In this document: one piece after another, positions 44,532 through 57,382 of the stretch
Layout: each line of letters starts with the position of its first letter
Position numbering within the stretch: position 1 is the stretch's first letter
Assembly (NCBI RefSeq): GCF_027943255.1
Contig: NC_072893.1
Coordinates: 93,131,784 to 93,195,783 of the forward strand
Origin: Anastrepha obliqua
Taxonomy: Eukaryota > Arthropoda > Insecta > Diptera > Tephritidae
Length of the DNA: 64,000 nt
Reading direction: 5' to 3'
Position numbers and translations under genes: made by a program
The notes under the pieces: model-generated
Told to the model about the DNA's origin: nothing
Databases searched by the model: none
What the model saw: only the letters and a program-made list of their open reading frames with translations

Positions 44532-45809
44532 CGAGGGGTGCCTTTTATATGTCGGGATTTGGCAACCCTGGTGTTGCAATCTGGCAACTGACAGCTGTGA
44601 CGCAAAGTTTAACATTTTTTGGCTTTTACGTACTCAGAACGTTTTGAAATACCAGCGCTATTTGTGTTGTTTACAGTAACTTAAAAGATTCATCTCGGTC
44701 AAAAAATGGAATTAAATCGTGAACATTTTCGTGAGATTATTTTTTACAACTTTCGACGTGGATTAACTCAGCAACATTGCATGGATGAACTTAATTCATT
44801 TTTTGGCAATGAAGCTCCATCAAGGACCAGTGTTTATCGATGGTATGGTGAATTCAATCGTGGTCGTAGTTCCCTCCAAGTCGAATTTCGTGAAGGTCGT
44901 CCATGTTGTTCCGAAAACTATTGATGCTGTGCTGATATTGCAAGATCGTCATGTGACCTATCGTGGATTGAGACAATCTTAGGCATTAGTGGGACCAGCA
45001 TACATTCAATATTGCATAAACATTTGACTGTCAAAAAAATTTGTTCGCATTGGATCCCACACAATTTGTCAATCGCTAAAAAAAAGGCTCGTGTCGATTG
45101 GTCGAAGGAAATGCTTGAAAAATACGATCGCGGGGCTTCGAAACACGTCTATGACATCGTGACAGGTGATGAATCATGGATTTACGCGTATGAGCCCGAA
45201 AGTAAACAGCAGTCGACTGTATGGGTGTTTCAAGATGAGCCAAATCCAACAAATGTTGTTCGCGCACGTGGCACTTCCAAGCAAATGGTCGCCTGTTTTT
45301 TCGGAAAAACTAGACATGTCGCAACCGTACCATTAGAACAACGCAGAACAGTAAATTCTGAGTGGTACACAACCATTTGTTTGCCAGTTGTCTTCCAAGA
45401 AATTAGGAAAACCAATCGCCAAAGACGGATCACTTTTCACCAGGACAACGCGAGCTCTCACACATCGGCTCAAACAACTGCGTTTTTGAGCACCCAAAAC
45501 AACGAATTAATGAGTCATCCGCCATGTAGTCCTGACTTGGCACCGAATGACTTCGTTTTTTTTTCCCTACGTAAAAAACAAACTGAGAGGTCAACGTTTT
45601 TCGACACCTGAAGAAGCGGTTGCGGCATTCAGAATGCATGTTTTGGAGGTACCTCATTCAGAGTGGCAAAAGTGCTTCGACAATTGGTTCAAACGCATGC
45701 AAAAGTGTTTAGATCTTCATGGAGAATATTTTGAAAAACAATAAAGTGATTTTCGATGATTAAAATTTGTTTTCGTTCTCTAATCCCGACATATAAAAGG
45801 CACCCCTCG
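44532..45809 (+). mobile_element. Near-complete mariner, 1278 bp
   Basis: The 28-bp inverted repeats start CGAGGGGTGCCTTTTATATG and are identical at the two ends. They are flanked by TA at 44530-44531 and 45810-45811. Length and layout are those of a full mariner. The transposase inside is almost complete but frameshifted. The subfamily is not assigned with confidence. Confidence 0.93.
44706..45744 (+). pseudogene. Mariner transposase (D,D34D), three frame lesions
   Basis: The start ATG at 44706 opens with ELNREHFREIIFYNFRRGLT, the mariner HTH domain. The frame leaves near 44890, runs in another frame (VVPKTIDAVLILQDRHVTYR) to about 44965, and returns for ISGTSIHSILHKHLTVKK. The long middle frame (45012-45611) holds WIPHNLSIAKKKARVDWSKE, the mariner WVPH-type motif. 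Catalytic blocks are VTGDESWIYAYEP, FHQDNASSHT and SPDLAPNDF, with 34 residues between the second and third Asp. A ninth T in the run near 45558 shifts the C-terminus (KNKLRGQRFSTPEEAV, ending EYFEKQ) into a different frame with its stop at 45744. All three catalytic Asp codons are intact. Confidence 0.92.
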
Positions 45810-45811
45810 TA

Positions 45812-46349
45812 CGCTCTACCAAACCATTGCTGAGGTTTTTGTACAGAACTGGGTGAATCAGTCTGAGCATGTATTGTTGTTGGCTGTTGGTTGTTGGGGT
45901 TTAAGAAAGTACGTGAAAACAATCAGATGGAATGGTCGAAAGATTCAATCGCACTCTGGAAGATCATTTGGAAGAGATAGTGGGACGGTGCCTACGAAAT
46001 CGACATCTAAAAGTTCCTGTTGGCCTGTATCGTTCAACTGTACACACCACTCCTCTTGCTTCGTTTGTTTATTTATTTGTTTACAGGTTATATTGACTTG
46101 ATCGTTACAATAAGATCTGAAGTCTTTTTATTGTATAAGTATTGCATATATTAAAATATAGCATTTAAACATTTAAGTAGAGAGAATTAAAGGTGGAGAA
46201 TAGGTAAAAGAAAAACAAAACTGGGAAACAGTGGAAAGGAAATATAAAGGTTACTGCCTTTTAAGGCATCCTGTAGATTGTATATTTTTAATTGATGTCC
46301 GAAAGGAATCCCAGATACTGACAGCACTAAAAAAGAATTTAGGCTTTTA
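45812..46349. other. Unannotated stretch
   Basis: The 82-codon frame at 45853-46101 has no recognisable domain and its start is arbitrary. No element ends were seen. Confidence 0.35.
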
Positions 46350-46351
46350 TA

Positions 46352-46719
46352 AAGGGTGGTTAAATGTTAAGGGTCGATGTTGAATGTGAACCACACCTAT
46401 ACATCAACGACACCGTTGGACTTCTGTCTTTGGGGTTGGGTGTACGTCGATAAGCCAGCAACAATTCAAGAGCTAAAGGATGAGATAATTTGGCACATTG
46501 ACGGCATAGAACTTCAATTATGCCTCAGCGTCATCGAATATTTGGACCATTGGATGGAGGTGTGCCGCCAAGGCCGCGGCGGCTATTTGGCTAATATTTT
46601 GTTCCATACGTAATTGAGCCTTACCAATATTATCATAATGAAGAGAAATAACAATAATTTTTTAAAAAAATTTTATTTTATTCAAAATAAACACCGGCCC
46701 TTGAAACTTCAGCACCCTT
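46352..46719 (+). mobile_element. Miniature mariner deletion derivative, 368 bp
   Basis: The ends AAGGGTG and CACCCTT are flanked by TA at 46350-46351 and 46720-46721. Inside, a short frame (46377-46613) preserves only the transposase C-terminus: TPLDFCLWGWVYVDKPATIQ, ELKDEIIWHIDGIELQLCLS and EVCRQGRGGYLANILFH. TPLDFCLWG corresponds to the third catalytic Asp block. All upstream domains are deleted, so the element could move only with transposase supplied by a full relative. Confidence 0.8.
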
Positions 46720-46721
46720 TA

Positions 46722-49700
46722 TTTTGGGCAACAGTGCTATAACTGCGAGATGATACCATAAAAGTTATTTTTCGACAAAGTTATGCACATTTTTTTTACA
46801 TAAATTCTTGGTTTAATTCACTGCATCGCTTAGAAGTAAAGTTAGCCTTTTGGGTGGGCTTGCTTTTGCCTACGTATGTATGTATCTTCAACTAATGCGT
46901 AGCGATCTTTTCGTTGCAGACGTGATATGCCGTTTGTGATCGCGAGAATAGTAGCAAGAGGGTTCGGTTGAGTGTAAAATTCTTTAAAATATTTTTAGCT
47001 GCTATTTTTAATTTCGTCATCTACCATCCGTATTTGCAGATCTCTATGTATGTTCGTATTTTTAAAGCACTATGGCGCTGCTGATGCGAGTTTTGCTCTT
47101 AAGACCTTGCATTACGTTCTTTCTATGATGTCGATGTTACTAGAACACAGGTAGTGCCCGGGTTGTCAAGCTTAAAATAGAATCTGCTGATTCTTGAATC
47201 TAATGCTTCTCTTACTAACATTGAGATGGTTCTCCAAGCTGAATCGAAAAAAGTTTTAAGCACACAGTGTTGTATGATCAAACCTATGCTTATTGTAAAA
47301 AATCTCGCAAGAAAAATTTAAAACTATGCTCAGTTTATTCCTAGATTCACAGCTTACTCGTAGATTACCATACACTACTTCAAAAGACGAAATTTGTGGG
47401 TCTATAATTAATTTGCCTAATTTTAATTTTGTGGTTGATGATAGGCAGAAACAGTGGTACTATAAATTTCTTAAGACAAGGTAAATTACCGATATTGTGT
47501 AATTAATGTGATCCGTGCAAGTGAAGCGATTATTCATTTTAAAGCCAAAATAAGTCACAGCTGTTTTGAATGCGTCTTCCATCTCATCCAAATTGGTTGG
47601 TAAACTTTTTGGGTCAAAAGAAACAAGCGATATATGAGGGTATCTGGGTCTTCGTAATATTCAAGCAAAGGCCGTTTTTATGTAGTCCAGATTCTTTTTA
47701 GATAATCATTCCGTCTAAACACCAAATCTTCATCAAGACCAATTTAGCGGGAAAAATATATTTCGGAATCGTGTGAGTAGAGTCCCTTGAAAAGAAAAGG
47801 ACTCTTAATTACGCCTTGAGGCTCTGCAGAAGTAATTTTATCGCAGAAGCAATATTGGAAAAAACTACCTAGTTTTTTGAGAGAACCCAGAAAGTGAGTA
47901 AATTCTCAAGTTCTTAGAAAGAATGAAAGCGTCGATCAGCCAAATCATTCCGCGTGTTTCGTAACAATTAGACATTGGAAGTACCAATACAGGCGAATAC
48001 GGTGGGGTGAGCACTACCTCCAATTTGAGCATTTTTAAATATGGCATGGGCTTAGCTAGAAAGTTGCTACTAAAGAATAATTGTGAGAACGCTTTCTCTA
48101 CATTTTTTTACTACTTTTTGTGTCCATGGGCATCAGTGCACTGGTGTTCTCGTGGCATCGCTTATTTTGCACTCAACTAATCAAAATATAATACCTCTGA
48201 GCTATTAAAGTATTGCTACTTTAATCTTGAACAATAGAAGTATTTCAAATAATTTTCAAATTTTAACTATGTATTACGTTGATTTGCTAAAAACAGATAA
48301 CGCCACCGCGAAATCGGCTTCAACTTATGAGAAAACTTTTATTTTCGAAGATAAATACGTTTACAAAAATGTGTTAAATAGGCATTAGCCTAAGAATTTA
48401 TTAGAAAAACCAGATTAAAAAAGAAAAAAAATTGTTGTGGAAAAATGCATAGGAAGAGCAGGAGCTGAATGTCGATGCGTTACCGAAATTTATGCATTTT
48501 GTGCGTTGATGGAAAAGCAAACAAAATTACCAAAAAATGTGACGCCTGACACCCTCAAAATTTATGAGTATTACAAAGACAACAAACCAGATAAAAGTAC
48601 GGGTGAGCTCCCCTCAAGCTGCAAAGATAATGGCAGTGAGCTTGAAAATGGCATGAAATGGGGTCAAAAATATACAAATCAGCTGCAAAAACAAGAAAAC
48701 GCATAGAAGCAGGAAGTAGCAAAGTCATAATTAACTTTGTCGCTGACAGAGGAAAAAATATTTGAAATACAAATATGCACACATACATAACTTCACATGA
48801 CATACATATATGTATATACAAAAATATTCAATACTTCCTATGAATGAGGATGGTGGAAAGTGGGCGCTATATAGGAGACATATGCACATATCCTGAACAG
48901 CTGAATAAGTTTTGACAGAGCACATCGTATACCATATACTTGTATCTATAAGCGGGTATGTATATTTGTAAGTAGTATATGATTAAGGGAATGCTGAGGG
49001 GTGTATGAGTGCGAGTGATCTACATGAACTCACGTGATCTCTTACCGCCAACTTTAAGGCGCGTTCATGTTAATTGCAGCTTTTCAAGCGGCGTGAATAC
49101 CAAAAATCAACAACAAATCAATACCAAAATGGCGACGAAGTACGGCAACACACAAGCAAGAATAATAACAACAGTAATGAGTCGTGCAACTGTTGATACT
49201 TGAATGGCATTGACGCAACAACAAACAAACTGTAAGTGATACTCAATGACGGGAGGCATCGCTCAACGGACAACGATCTTGCCACAGCCAGCCACCGACG
49301 ACTTGAGTAAGTGTGCGCCGTATGCTGTAAGGCGATATGCATGACAAACATACCCGAACATGCATATACAAGTACCCTGCAGGAAAAAGTTCTGGTTCAG
49401 AACAAGCAAGATTTTACCTTAATCAGTTCATGATGCTCTGCTTCAATCAATTCATGAGATTTTAATAATAATTAGCTTTCTTAGCAGGAATTCGTTCTAA
49501 ACTCTTAACTGATGAGATAAATTTTCGGCCATCTGTCAGCTGGAGTGGTATACATCTTGAACAGACTTAAATACTCGAATATGATGCGGCCAACTGTGAC
49601 TGGAGAATCCTCAATTGCGTACGAATGATTTTCACAATTGACTATTTTTAATAAAATCCCGAAAGTTGTAAATGTTTTCTGAAGATACTTAAACTACTCT

Positions 49701-50199
49701 GTGGATAATTTGGAGTTTACCATGTTCCTGGCAAATATTCCTGGTAATTAAACATCGTATATTTCTGCAAATGCCATTCCTTTTTACTTTCTTTTGAAGA
49801 GTATTGGGTACGAATGACTTTGATGAAAAAGCCGTGGAACAAACTTAAGGAAACGAAAAGTGCTTCTGTTTGCAGGTTTACATTTTTTGTCACTTTATTC
49901 TAATATATTTGGCAAGCAGGGCTGGAATTAATATTTTTTCTGATCTTCACGCTATTTTATACATTTAACTTCCAACACTGATTATAAAATAACTCAGGAT
50001 TGAGATTCATATCTTCAAGTATGAGACACCATTACAACCTAATCTGGTTCCTGATTAATGGTGCGCTAATGCCCTACCCCATGGCTTATTATGACATAGG
50101 TAAAAATTTATTTTTCAAAAATGTCGCCTAAATATCAGGTGTGAATAATTCCTACACGATAGCTTATTTATATGTCATCTTCGACATTTTTCGAGTAGA
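46722..50199. other. Unannotated AT-rich stretch
   Basis: No gene is recognised. Frames at 48437-48706 (with an internal ATG at 48509) and 49009-49203 have charged, polar translations without any motif. I do not call them genes. ATGT/ATAT simple sequence occurs at 48780-48830. Confidence 0.35.
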
Positions 50200-50592
50200 C
50201 AGATGTATAATTTAACAAGATAGAACAACGAGTTAAAATTATTGCAACTTATAAAAATGGCCGATCTTTAAGAACAACATATCACAGAATTCGTGATTTG
50301 TTTGTTGCAAATAATCGTCCCAGTGAGCCGACACTTCAAAGGCTGCTAAAAAACTGGGTTTTTCGAGGATAGTAAAAGGGCTGGCAGACCAAACATTGGG
50401 CGTTTTATTGACAATATTGATATTCTTGCTGTAGCGCAAAATGCTATAATCTTCAACAACGCTATCTCGACATTTTCAATAATTAGGTATTCATGAATCG
50501 TCTATTTAAGGACCGTATTTTGAATAAAAATATAGAAACTTGAAATAATCTAAGGTTTTACATGTTCTATTTTAAAACAACATCTGGGCGCG
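50200..50592 (+). pseudogene. Mariner-type transposase N-terminal fragment
   Basis: The text KIEQRVKIIATYKNGRSLRT and HRIRDLFVANNRPSEPTLQR (50222-50340) is the helix-turn-helix head of a mariner-type transposase. LLKNWVFRG follows before a stop near 50370. FNN(Q)LGIHES-like text near 50475-50505 is the next conserved block of this protein type. Everything downstream is missing. The AAGACCCTTTATA text near 50600-50613 could be the right end, but I found no matching left end. Confidence 0.6.
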
Positions 50593-50613
50593 TCTTTTGA
50601 AAGACCCTTTATA

Positions 50614-52737
50614 ACTTGTCGAGCTTAAAACTGGCTCTAAACTACTGAAAATAAATGTCTAGCGCATTATACGAGTATAATACCTTACCTATAGAGTTTG
50701 ACAGTAGTTCCGTACTGCCCGAGCGGTGACAAATGCCAATTTTTAGAACAACGCCGTTTAAAATTCATCAGCTGTTTATAAGGAAAAGTTAAGTGAAATT
50801 TCCTGAGGGGCATGCACCCATGTGCTTACAAACACATGCTTGTTGATAGATGTTTGTAGATGTAGGATGGCGGCGATCAAGGCAACTGGCCCGATGGCAC
50901 GTTCTCTATTTTTCACCCGCCGCTATTGCATTCGTTAATGTGCCATTCACATGAGGTATTTTTTCTTCAGCAAAAGCTTGTTAGCAACACGTTTAGCTTT
51001 TCCTTTCGACACAATAGCCAACAATAGAGGGGCTTCCCCAATTCGAAGCCACACACACACAGTCTTTAGAGTTGTTGCTGTTTTTAAAGACTGCCATAAG
51101 CACGCACTGACAATTGCAACTTCTTATATGCATACAGAGTAATGTAGCACTTCCGTTACAATGCGGTGTTAAGCACAGTCACACATACTTGAGGTACTAC
51201 ATTGGCTTGATCGCTGTTGCTAGCGCAGCTCATCTCCAATTTTTGCTGTCAATTTTATAATGGGCGCTGACATCGGCACTGATCGCTTCGTTACTCTCGG
51301 TTGCTGAAGCATACATACTCACATTCTCGCATGTACATACATACACAGATACATATGTGCATTGTTCAGCTGTTGCAAGTACTCGCGATCGGCTTTTGTT
51401 GTATTTACGCGAACTGATGTTCGTTTCCGGCAACGGCACTGAGATTTTTATGTGTACATGGAATATTTTTGCTGCAGTTGACAAGATTTTCTGATGAATT
51501 TGTGGGTGGCAAGCTCTCTGCCTGTAGAGCGGTGCTTTGTTTAAAATCTCGTAGCTTTTTAGAAAAGGTAAATATTAATTTTTGCTTAGAGCAATTAAAC
51601 AAATTAGGGAACTAAATACATCTGTGCATAGAGAATCGGTAAGTTTTCAATTTCTTCTATTTTTGTGTCTTTGAAACATTTAGTGGAAACCTATTTATAT
51701 CTTATTCTCAAATCATTTTACGGTCTACAGGAGACTGCTTTAGCCCCTGCGGCAATTATAATTTATGCAGAAATTTCTGGCGTTCTGCTTTCTGCCTTCT
51801 GAAGTTGTTCGCCATTGTGTATTAAATATATGAATTAATATGTTCGGCTCACTGAATCTGCTGAGATATTTAAGCATCAAAAGTTCGATTTAATCATGAA
51901 AAGCTTCTTCCCCAGTTCCCATCGAAATTTGTATATTTTATTATTGTATTTTTTTTTTAAACTAATTCGCAATTTTCGATCTCATATATGACAGCAAACG
52001 GAGTATTATTGCTTCTATTGCTTTATTCTATGTAAAGTAGCGCACCGATTTTTTAAACTTTGGTTTATTTGTAAGCTGGAGTATAATGATAAGTAAACTG
52101 AAAAAAATTAGAAAAACATTTTCACATTTTTTTTGGAAAACAATTTTAGAAAAACAATTATTTTTTTTTTAATTTTTTCGAATAAAATATACTTTATTTT
52201 TTTTTAATTTTTTTTGCGAAAACATAAATATTTTGTTGAAAAATTTTTAAAGAAAATAATTTTTAGTAATTTTTGAAAAAAAAAAAAATTAAATGATGCA
52301 TGATGTTTTGCACTGATTCGCTGTATATATTTTAATATAAGTCGAAAAGTTTTGGTATCCCCACTATACAATTTTTAGGTAAAAGATGTTATTCTCAAAA
52401 ATGAAATTTGATTTGAATTTGATTTTAAAAATTAGTTATAGTATAAATCTCAAAATTATTATCTTCATATAAAAATTTCATATACCACGTTTGTTTTTGA
52501 AGCATTTAGCGAAAAATCGTAAATTTAAAACTTATCAAACAGGGGTTTGTTGGGTGGGTAAAAGTTTTATTGATGGTTGTATACCACCTTTAACTAAAAA
52601 AAAAAAATTGGGCCTTGAACTAACATTTAAAAAAAGTAAGCATACTAGCAAAAAACAAAACGGTTAAGTTTCGGACATCATGTTAAATATCCAAATTAAT
52701 CAGGTTGAACATCCAAATTAAGGTTAGACCTAAATAC
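50614..52737. other. Unannotated AT-rich stretch
   Basis: No gene was seen. Extended A and T runs occupy 52080-52290. Confidence 0.4.
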
Positions 52738-52739
52738 TA

Positions 52740-53165
52740 GGTTGTTCAATAAGTTTTGCGGTTTGATAAGTGAGGGCGCTGCTACTAGCCTAAATTTATT
52801 TTGTTACGTTGGTACACTTTTCATGAATATATGTGAAGTTTCATTTCAATCTGTCGATTCATACTCTGTTTACAAGCCATTCAGTAACGAGGTGTGACAG
52901 TATTTTCTACAATTACCGTGCAGTGATAGAATTTCTATTTTTGGAAGCAAAAGCAACTGAAATTTATGAACAATTGCTGAAAGGGTATAAGGACTTTTTG
53001 CCGTCAATTAGTACAGTAGAAAGATTGGGTACTGAATTTAAATGTGATCGTATAAGCCTTGAAAACGATTCACGTCAAGGACGTCCAAAAACAGCGGCAG
53101 CACTAGAAATCGTAGATAAAAACAGGATATCGTATTGTATTGTAACAGGATACCGTTTTGTATGA
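52740..53165 (+). mobile_element. Mariner, 5' part only
   Basis: The left end GTTGTTCAATAAGTTTTGCG follows a TA (52738-52739) and is typical of a mariner terminal repeat. The frame in it reads YRAVIEFLFLEAKATEIYEQ, GYKDFLPSISTVERLGTEFK and DSRQGRPKTAAALEIVDKNR, the HTH domain and the GRP linker motif of mariner transposases. The catalytic domain and the right end are missing. DNA beyond about 53165 (for example GIIPGKSYSNF-like text near 53220-53255) may include scraps of the rest. Confidence 0.75.
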
Positions 53166-53329
53166 CGTTTCTGTCAAACCTATCTCATATTCAAGTCCAC
53201 CGTGGATTGTGGCATACTTATTGGATTATTCCTGGGAAATCTTACTCGAATTTTATCGAACACATGTACTTAGTTTATTTATTTTTTCTTATTTTTTCTG
53301 AGGATAAAGCATCGAAAGCCTAACCTCGT

Positions 53330-54470
53330 CAGAGTGGGATTTTAACCCGAACTAAACCTCCTACCGAGAAAGTATTGATCCCCCGCGGTACTACAATCAA
53401 ATATGTCGTCTTTAGTTGTTTGGAGCACTAGGCTCAACGTCAGTTATTGTCCTAATTCAATGCGTTAGAAGTTAAATCTACCTGTTACCACTACCACTCA
53501 CTGCAAATTATTTCAGGAGAGCGCTAACCCTGTCGGATCTGTACGCTCCAAGCATCATGTCCCTGTCCATACCATAGAAAAGTTAGTTTTTAAGTGTGAT
53601 ATCGTTTGTTTACCTGCATTTTTACCTCTAAGTAGGTTTGCTGTAGCTCAAGAAAGAGCTGGGTTGAACTGAGCGTAATGGCTGCAAATTACAGAGATGT
53701 CTCAACCTTCTCCACGCTAAAGCGCTGCATTCAAGGATAAGGTGTATTGAAGTCTCCTTGGATTGATCGCAGAAACGACAAGAATCAGTGGACTATATTA
53801 CGATAATGTGCAGACGCCTGCGCAGTCTGCAATGACCTAGGGGAATGCCCGAGAGGATTGTACCTTCTTAACAGATTCAGTTTCTCGATACAATCTAGAA
53901 CCAGCCTTAATCTCGCAGGATGACATAGCCTTTGTTACCACCTGACTGTCACTTAGACCGTCTAAGTTAATCTCTGCACATAGACATATAGTATACATCA
54001 CCGCTTTGAAGATGCTTGGAAAACTGCCCATCGGCACAGAACGCTTACTTCTGGAGCCTATGGGTTCTGGTGTCTTCGAGCCATCTGTATACCAGCGCAA
54101 GGTACGCTCCGGGAGTTTCCTTTCAAATGCAGGTGTACACCGGTTTATCTTGCCGTCCACTTCCCGTTTGAACTTATTTTCGAATTGGATGATTTTACTG
54201 ATATCATCTCTGGGTAGTTGGGGAAGTGGGAGCTTCAGACTCAGAAATTCCATTTTCTTAGATGACATCACGTTTCCATTACCGAAGTCTTCCCTAGTAA
54301 TATTCAACTGGGTACGCTTGGCTCTTTGCTGAATAACTAATATATGAAGCGTTGCCAGCTCGGGCATCATCTCCATCGCAGCCGTAGGGCAGCTTCCCAT
54401 CGCCCCTACGATGCACACGCATGCCTAGCCTTGAAGCTTAGTTAGAGCTACCTGCACTGCCGAGGGAGCT
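53330..54470 (-). mobile_element. LINE 3' fragment (RT end, RNase H, zinc knuckle)
   Basis: Read on the minus strand, the fragment begins near the end of a reverse transcriptase and continues through an RNase H domain. It ends past a Cys-Cys-His-Cys knuckle (CRFCDQSKETSIHLILEC, near 53725-53790). Both outer edges are approximate because no target duplication was found. The RNase H plus terminal knuckle layout belongs to the Jockey/LOA/R1 group of LINEs. Confidence 0.7.
53700..54450 (-). pseudogene. LINE reverse transcriptase C-terminus and RNase H relic
   Basis: The open part (54418 down to 53837) reads CIVGAMGSCPTAAMEMMPEL, the conserved end of the RT thumb. NVMSSKKMEFLSLKLPLPQL follows, then LRWYTDGSKTPEP with the first RNase H Asp (residue 112 of the open part). 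In canonical RNase H the second acidic residue lies in FQAE. Here the text is SIFKAVMYTICL, so that Glu is gone. SDSQVV preserves the third acidic position. Beyond it the frame jumps and the terminal WVPGHEG-type region is missing. The knuckle reappears near 53790-53725. It is a dead copy. Confidence 0.7.
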
Positions 54471-56848
54471 GCAGCCGTTGCCAAAGCAACCTGTTTACAG
54501 CGTATTCTGCTAAAGTCATCTCCAGTAAATATCGTACTAAATAATTTTCAATTGCTCGAGTTAAAAATGGAGCTTGGCCAAACTTAGTTGCTAGAAGCTC
54601 TGTAATGTTCTTTTTTCATTTCTTGGCATCTGCTGCAAGAGAAGTATGGGGAGAACTGAACGATTGTGAAGCCTATAGAATACCCACATCATTGTTTCTA
54701 AACCAAAATAGTGCTTAATTGGAATAATTATAGCTAACAAAATATTTAAATAATTATTATTATGAAAAAATATTTTTTAAATTTATATGAATTTACTTAT
54801 CTATTTACTGGGTTTGATTAAATTCGAGTAAAATCCACAGCATTGTAAGGGGGAAAATCCAATAGGTACTCGTGTATCACAATCACGTCACTTACACTTA
54901 CACTCTTGCAGCAAATGAGCGATATATAATAATAATAAAAAAATAGCATGAGAAACATTCGCCAAGATTTTGTATGAAAATAATCTAATTTTTAGGCAAA
55001 TTTTTAGTTTTTAGTTGCTGTAAAGATATCTGCACCCATAAAAACACATTCGCGTGTGCATAAATAAATTTAAAGTTTACTCCCATCAATTCACTAAGGC
55101 CAAATCACCGGATTTTGAGCGGAAAACGGAAGTTGAATAAAATTCATGCGCATGTTGACCCACCGCGTCGCATTTGCTGTGCGGCCTTTCATTTCCCCTT
55201 CAATAGAACAGCCTGTTGGCTTGCAATAACAGCACACAGCTGGTTTTTTGCAAACACTTAACCACAAAAACAATAACCACAACAAGCACAAGAACAAGCA
55301 AGAGACGTCAAGTGTGTAGACACAACACTCAAAACTAAAAGCGGCGAGGGCCGGTATAACTCTGGTGGTGGCTCTGGAGCTTGTGGGTGGTGCTGCGCCA
55401 CGTCTTTACTTAGTCATCAGAATTCCAAGAATTTCGCAGTACTTCCGCAGCGGCCGAATAATAAATACTTAAAAATATATGAAATTTGGTATAGTAAAGG
55501 TGCAGTTAAACATGACAAGGAAAGCACTCTTTCAACTCATTTTACTACTACATACGTAGGTCCAGCAAATTTCAACTTTTGGACATCTAAATTTCGAAAG
55601 GAAACTTCCATAGTCAGAGAGTAATTTCGGAAATAGTAAATCAATTTGGAAAGTTAGTGTTGACTGCTTTTCCAGAAAGGGTTCTCAAACAAATCGACTG
55701 TCAGAGAAGGCGTATTTATGGGAATACTCAAACTGTTTGAGGAATATCGAAAATATTTGTAACACAATTATTTGGCGCAAAAGGTTATCCACAAATTGCG
55801 ATATCCGTCGTCTCAGAATTAAGATTTGTTTTTATAGAAAAAACATAATCTTCGTTGGCGATTAAGATAATTCGTGTTTTTGTTTTCATTTTGCAAGTCA
55901 CAGGTACCTAAATTCTTGTGTTTAAGTATGGAGAGGTTTACAATATCAGAACGCGGTATAATTGTTTCATATTGTTGCGGAATATTTCGTCAGGGGCTTT
56001 AACGCAACGTTCGTTCGAGGAGGAGCCATCAACATTATCACAAAAACGAGAAACGCAATCGGCCTGATCTAAGTGGGTCCCAAAAAAATTTAGTTACTCA
56101 AAGCCTTTGAGAACAACGTTAAACAAGAAATTGAGAATCTAGCCCTGGAAAACTTAATGCACCTGATGCAAATGCCAAAAAGGAGCCGGAGTTTGTATCA
56201 ACTCAGGTGGCGGCCATCTGTCAGATAACTTTTTTAAAACATGAAAATTCGAAACTTATTCCTTGAAATAAACATAGATACCTATATATTTATGTATGCT
56301 ATTAAAAATCTACATTTTCACACAGTAGTAATCTAATTGAAAAATAATTGGGGAAAATTGAGTAAAAGTTAGAACAGCCAAAAAGTAGCTTAACTTTTAT
56401 AAATAAAATGTTACTTTCGAAGATACTGCAACTTTTTTCAATTACTTTCTGAAAATTTTCAATTTTATGGGCTTGCTGAAAGTACATTTCATTCCACGTC
56501 CGATGTCGCATTAATTTAATGCAAGTTTTTATAGGAAAAAATTCAGAAGTAAACCATTAGTCATATGAATATTTCGGAACAGAAAGGGTAACAATAATAG
56601 CAGTTTGTAGTGAGGGAAAAGTTTTTGTGTTTGGCTAAAATTGCACTCAAATGAAGAGTGGCGGAAGCCCTTAATCTCGGGGGTGTTAATAATTAGGAAT
56701 TATACCAAATGCACTTTTGCTTATACATACATACATATTTACGTGTACATACATATACAATAATTATTGAATAAATTTTGAAAATGAAAATTCTAGGAAA
56801 TGATGTCTTTGTTTTCGTTGAATTTGAACGAAATGAGTTTGAATGTAA
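54471..56848. other. Unannotated AT-rich stretch
   Basis: No gene is recognised. Near 55929-55975 a short frame reads MERFTISERGIIVSYC, which resembles the start of some mariner-type transposases, but nothing convincing follows. I treat it as unresolved. Confidence 0.35.
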
Positions 56849-56974
56849 TGCTTGGTTGGTTGGTTGGTTAGAGTGGTGATTCATCCAGAATCCAACTAGC
56901 GCTTCCGCACCATTTTGTTGCCACATCCTCGTTACCAAATTGTTTAACAGTTATTTGCAGCAGGACTATATCTA

Positions 56975-57222
56975 GTCTGTGCGGTTTAGGAACCTTATTA
57001 GGTTGTTGACGTCTAAGCCAGACAGCTGTTCCAGACTCTCGAACAACGGTTTGCCCAGGGTTAACATTCTGTCCTTCCATAGGGCAGGGCATTCGCAGAG
57101 GAAATGGAAGATTGTTTCTTTTTTCTCCGGTTGTTTACAACTATGACAGTATGTGTTGTGAGGGATGCCCATTTTGGCGGCTTGTTCTCCGATAGACCAG
57201 AAGCCAGTTATGACTGCCGTAA
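56975..57222 (-). pseudogene. LINE C-terminal zinc-knuckle segment, 3' half
   Basis: The minus strand resumes with LTAVITGFWSIGEQAAKMGI, then the Cys/His knuckle YCHSCKQPEKKETIFHFLCE and CPALWKDRML. LDVNNLIRFLNRTD follows near 57000. This is the C-terminus expected after RNase H in this type of LINE. The segment is open but separated from its upstream half by the 3.37-kb transposon. Confidence 0.85.
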
Positions 57223-57230
57223 GTGTACAG

Positions 57231-57382
57231 TAGACCGGAGTGAAATACGTAAATTTTTTCAAATCATATCGTAATAGCAGGGAAAAGTTGCTACATATCA
57301 ATACAAATTTAGGAAAAAAAAGAAATTTCAAATCGGTTAATATCTTCCGTTCGCGCATTGCATTTAAAATTTACAAATTTTA
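57231..57382 (+). repeat. Left terminal inverted repeat of the hAT-like element
   Basis: Inverse complement of about 60447-60598. It contains AATAGCAGGGAAAAGTTGCT and CTTCCGTTCGCGCATTGC. The match stops near 57382. Confidence 0.88.

Noticed and set aside
48437..48706. 89-codon polar ORF
   Set aside because: The first codon is not ATG, the internal ATG at 48509 leaves only 65 codons, and there is no motif or splice support.
52833..53323. Host gene reading of the 110-codon frame
   Set aside because: The text is a mariner HTH domain next to a mariner-type end, so it is a transposon remnant.
55929..56230. Mariner-type HTH start (MERFTISERGIIVSYC)
   Set aside because: The similarity ends after about 16 residues, a stop follows, and no element ends or catalytic blocks are visible.
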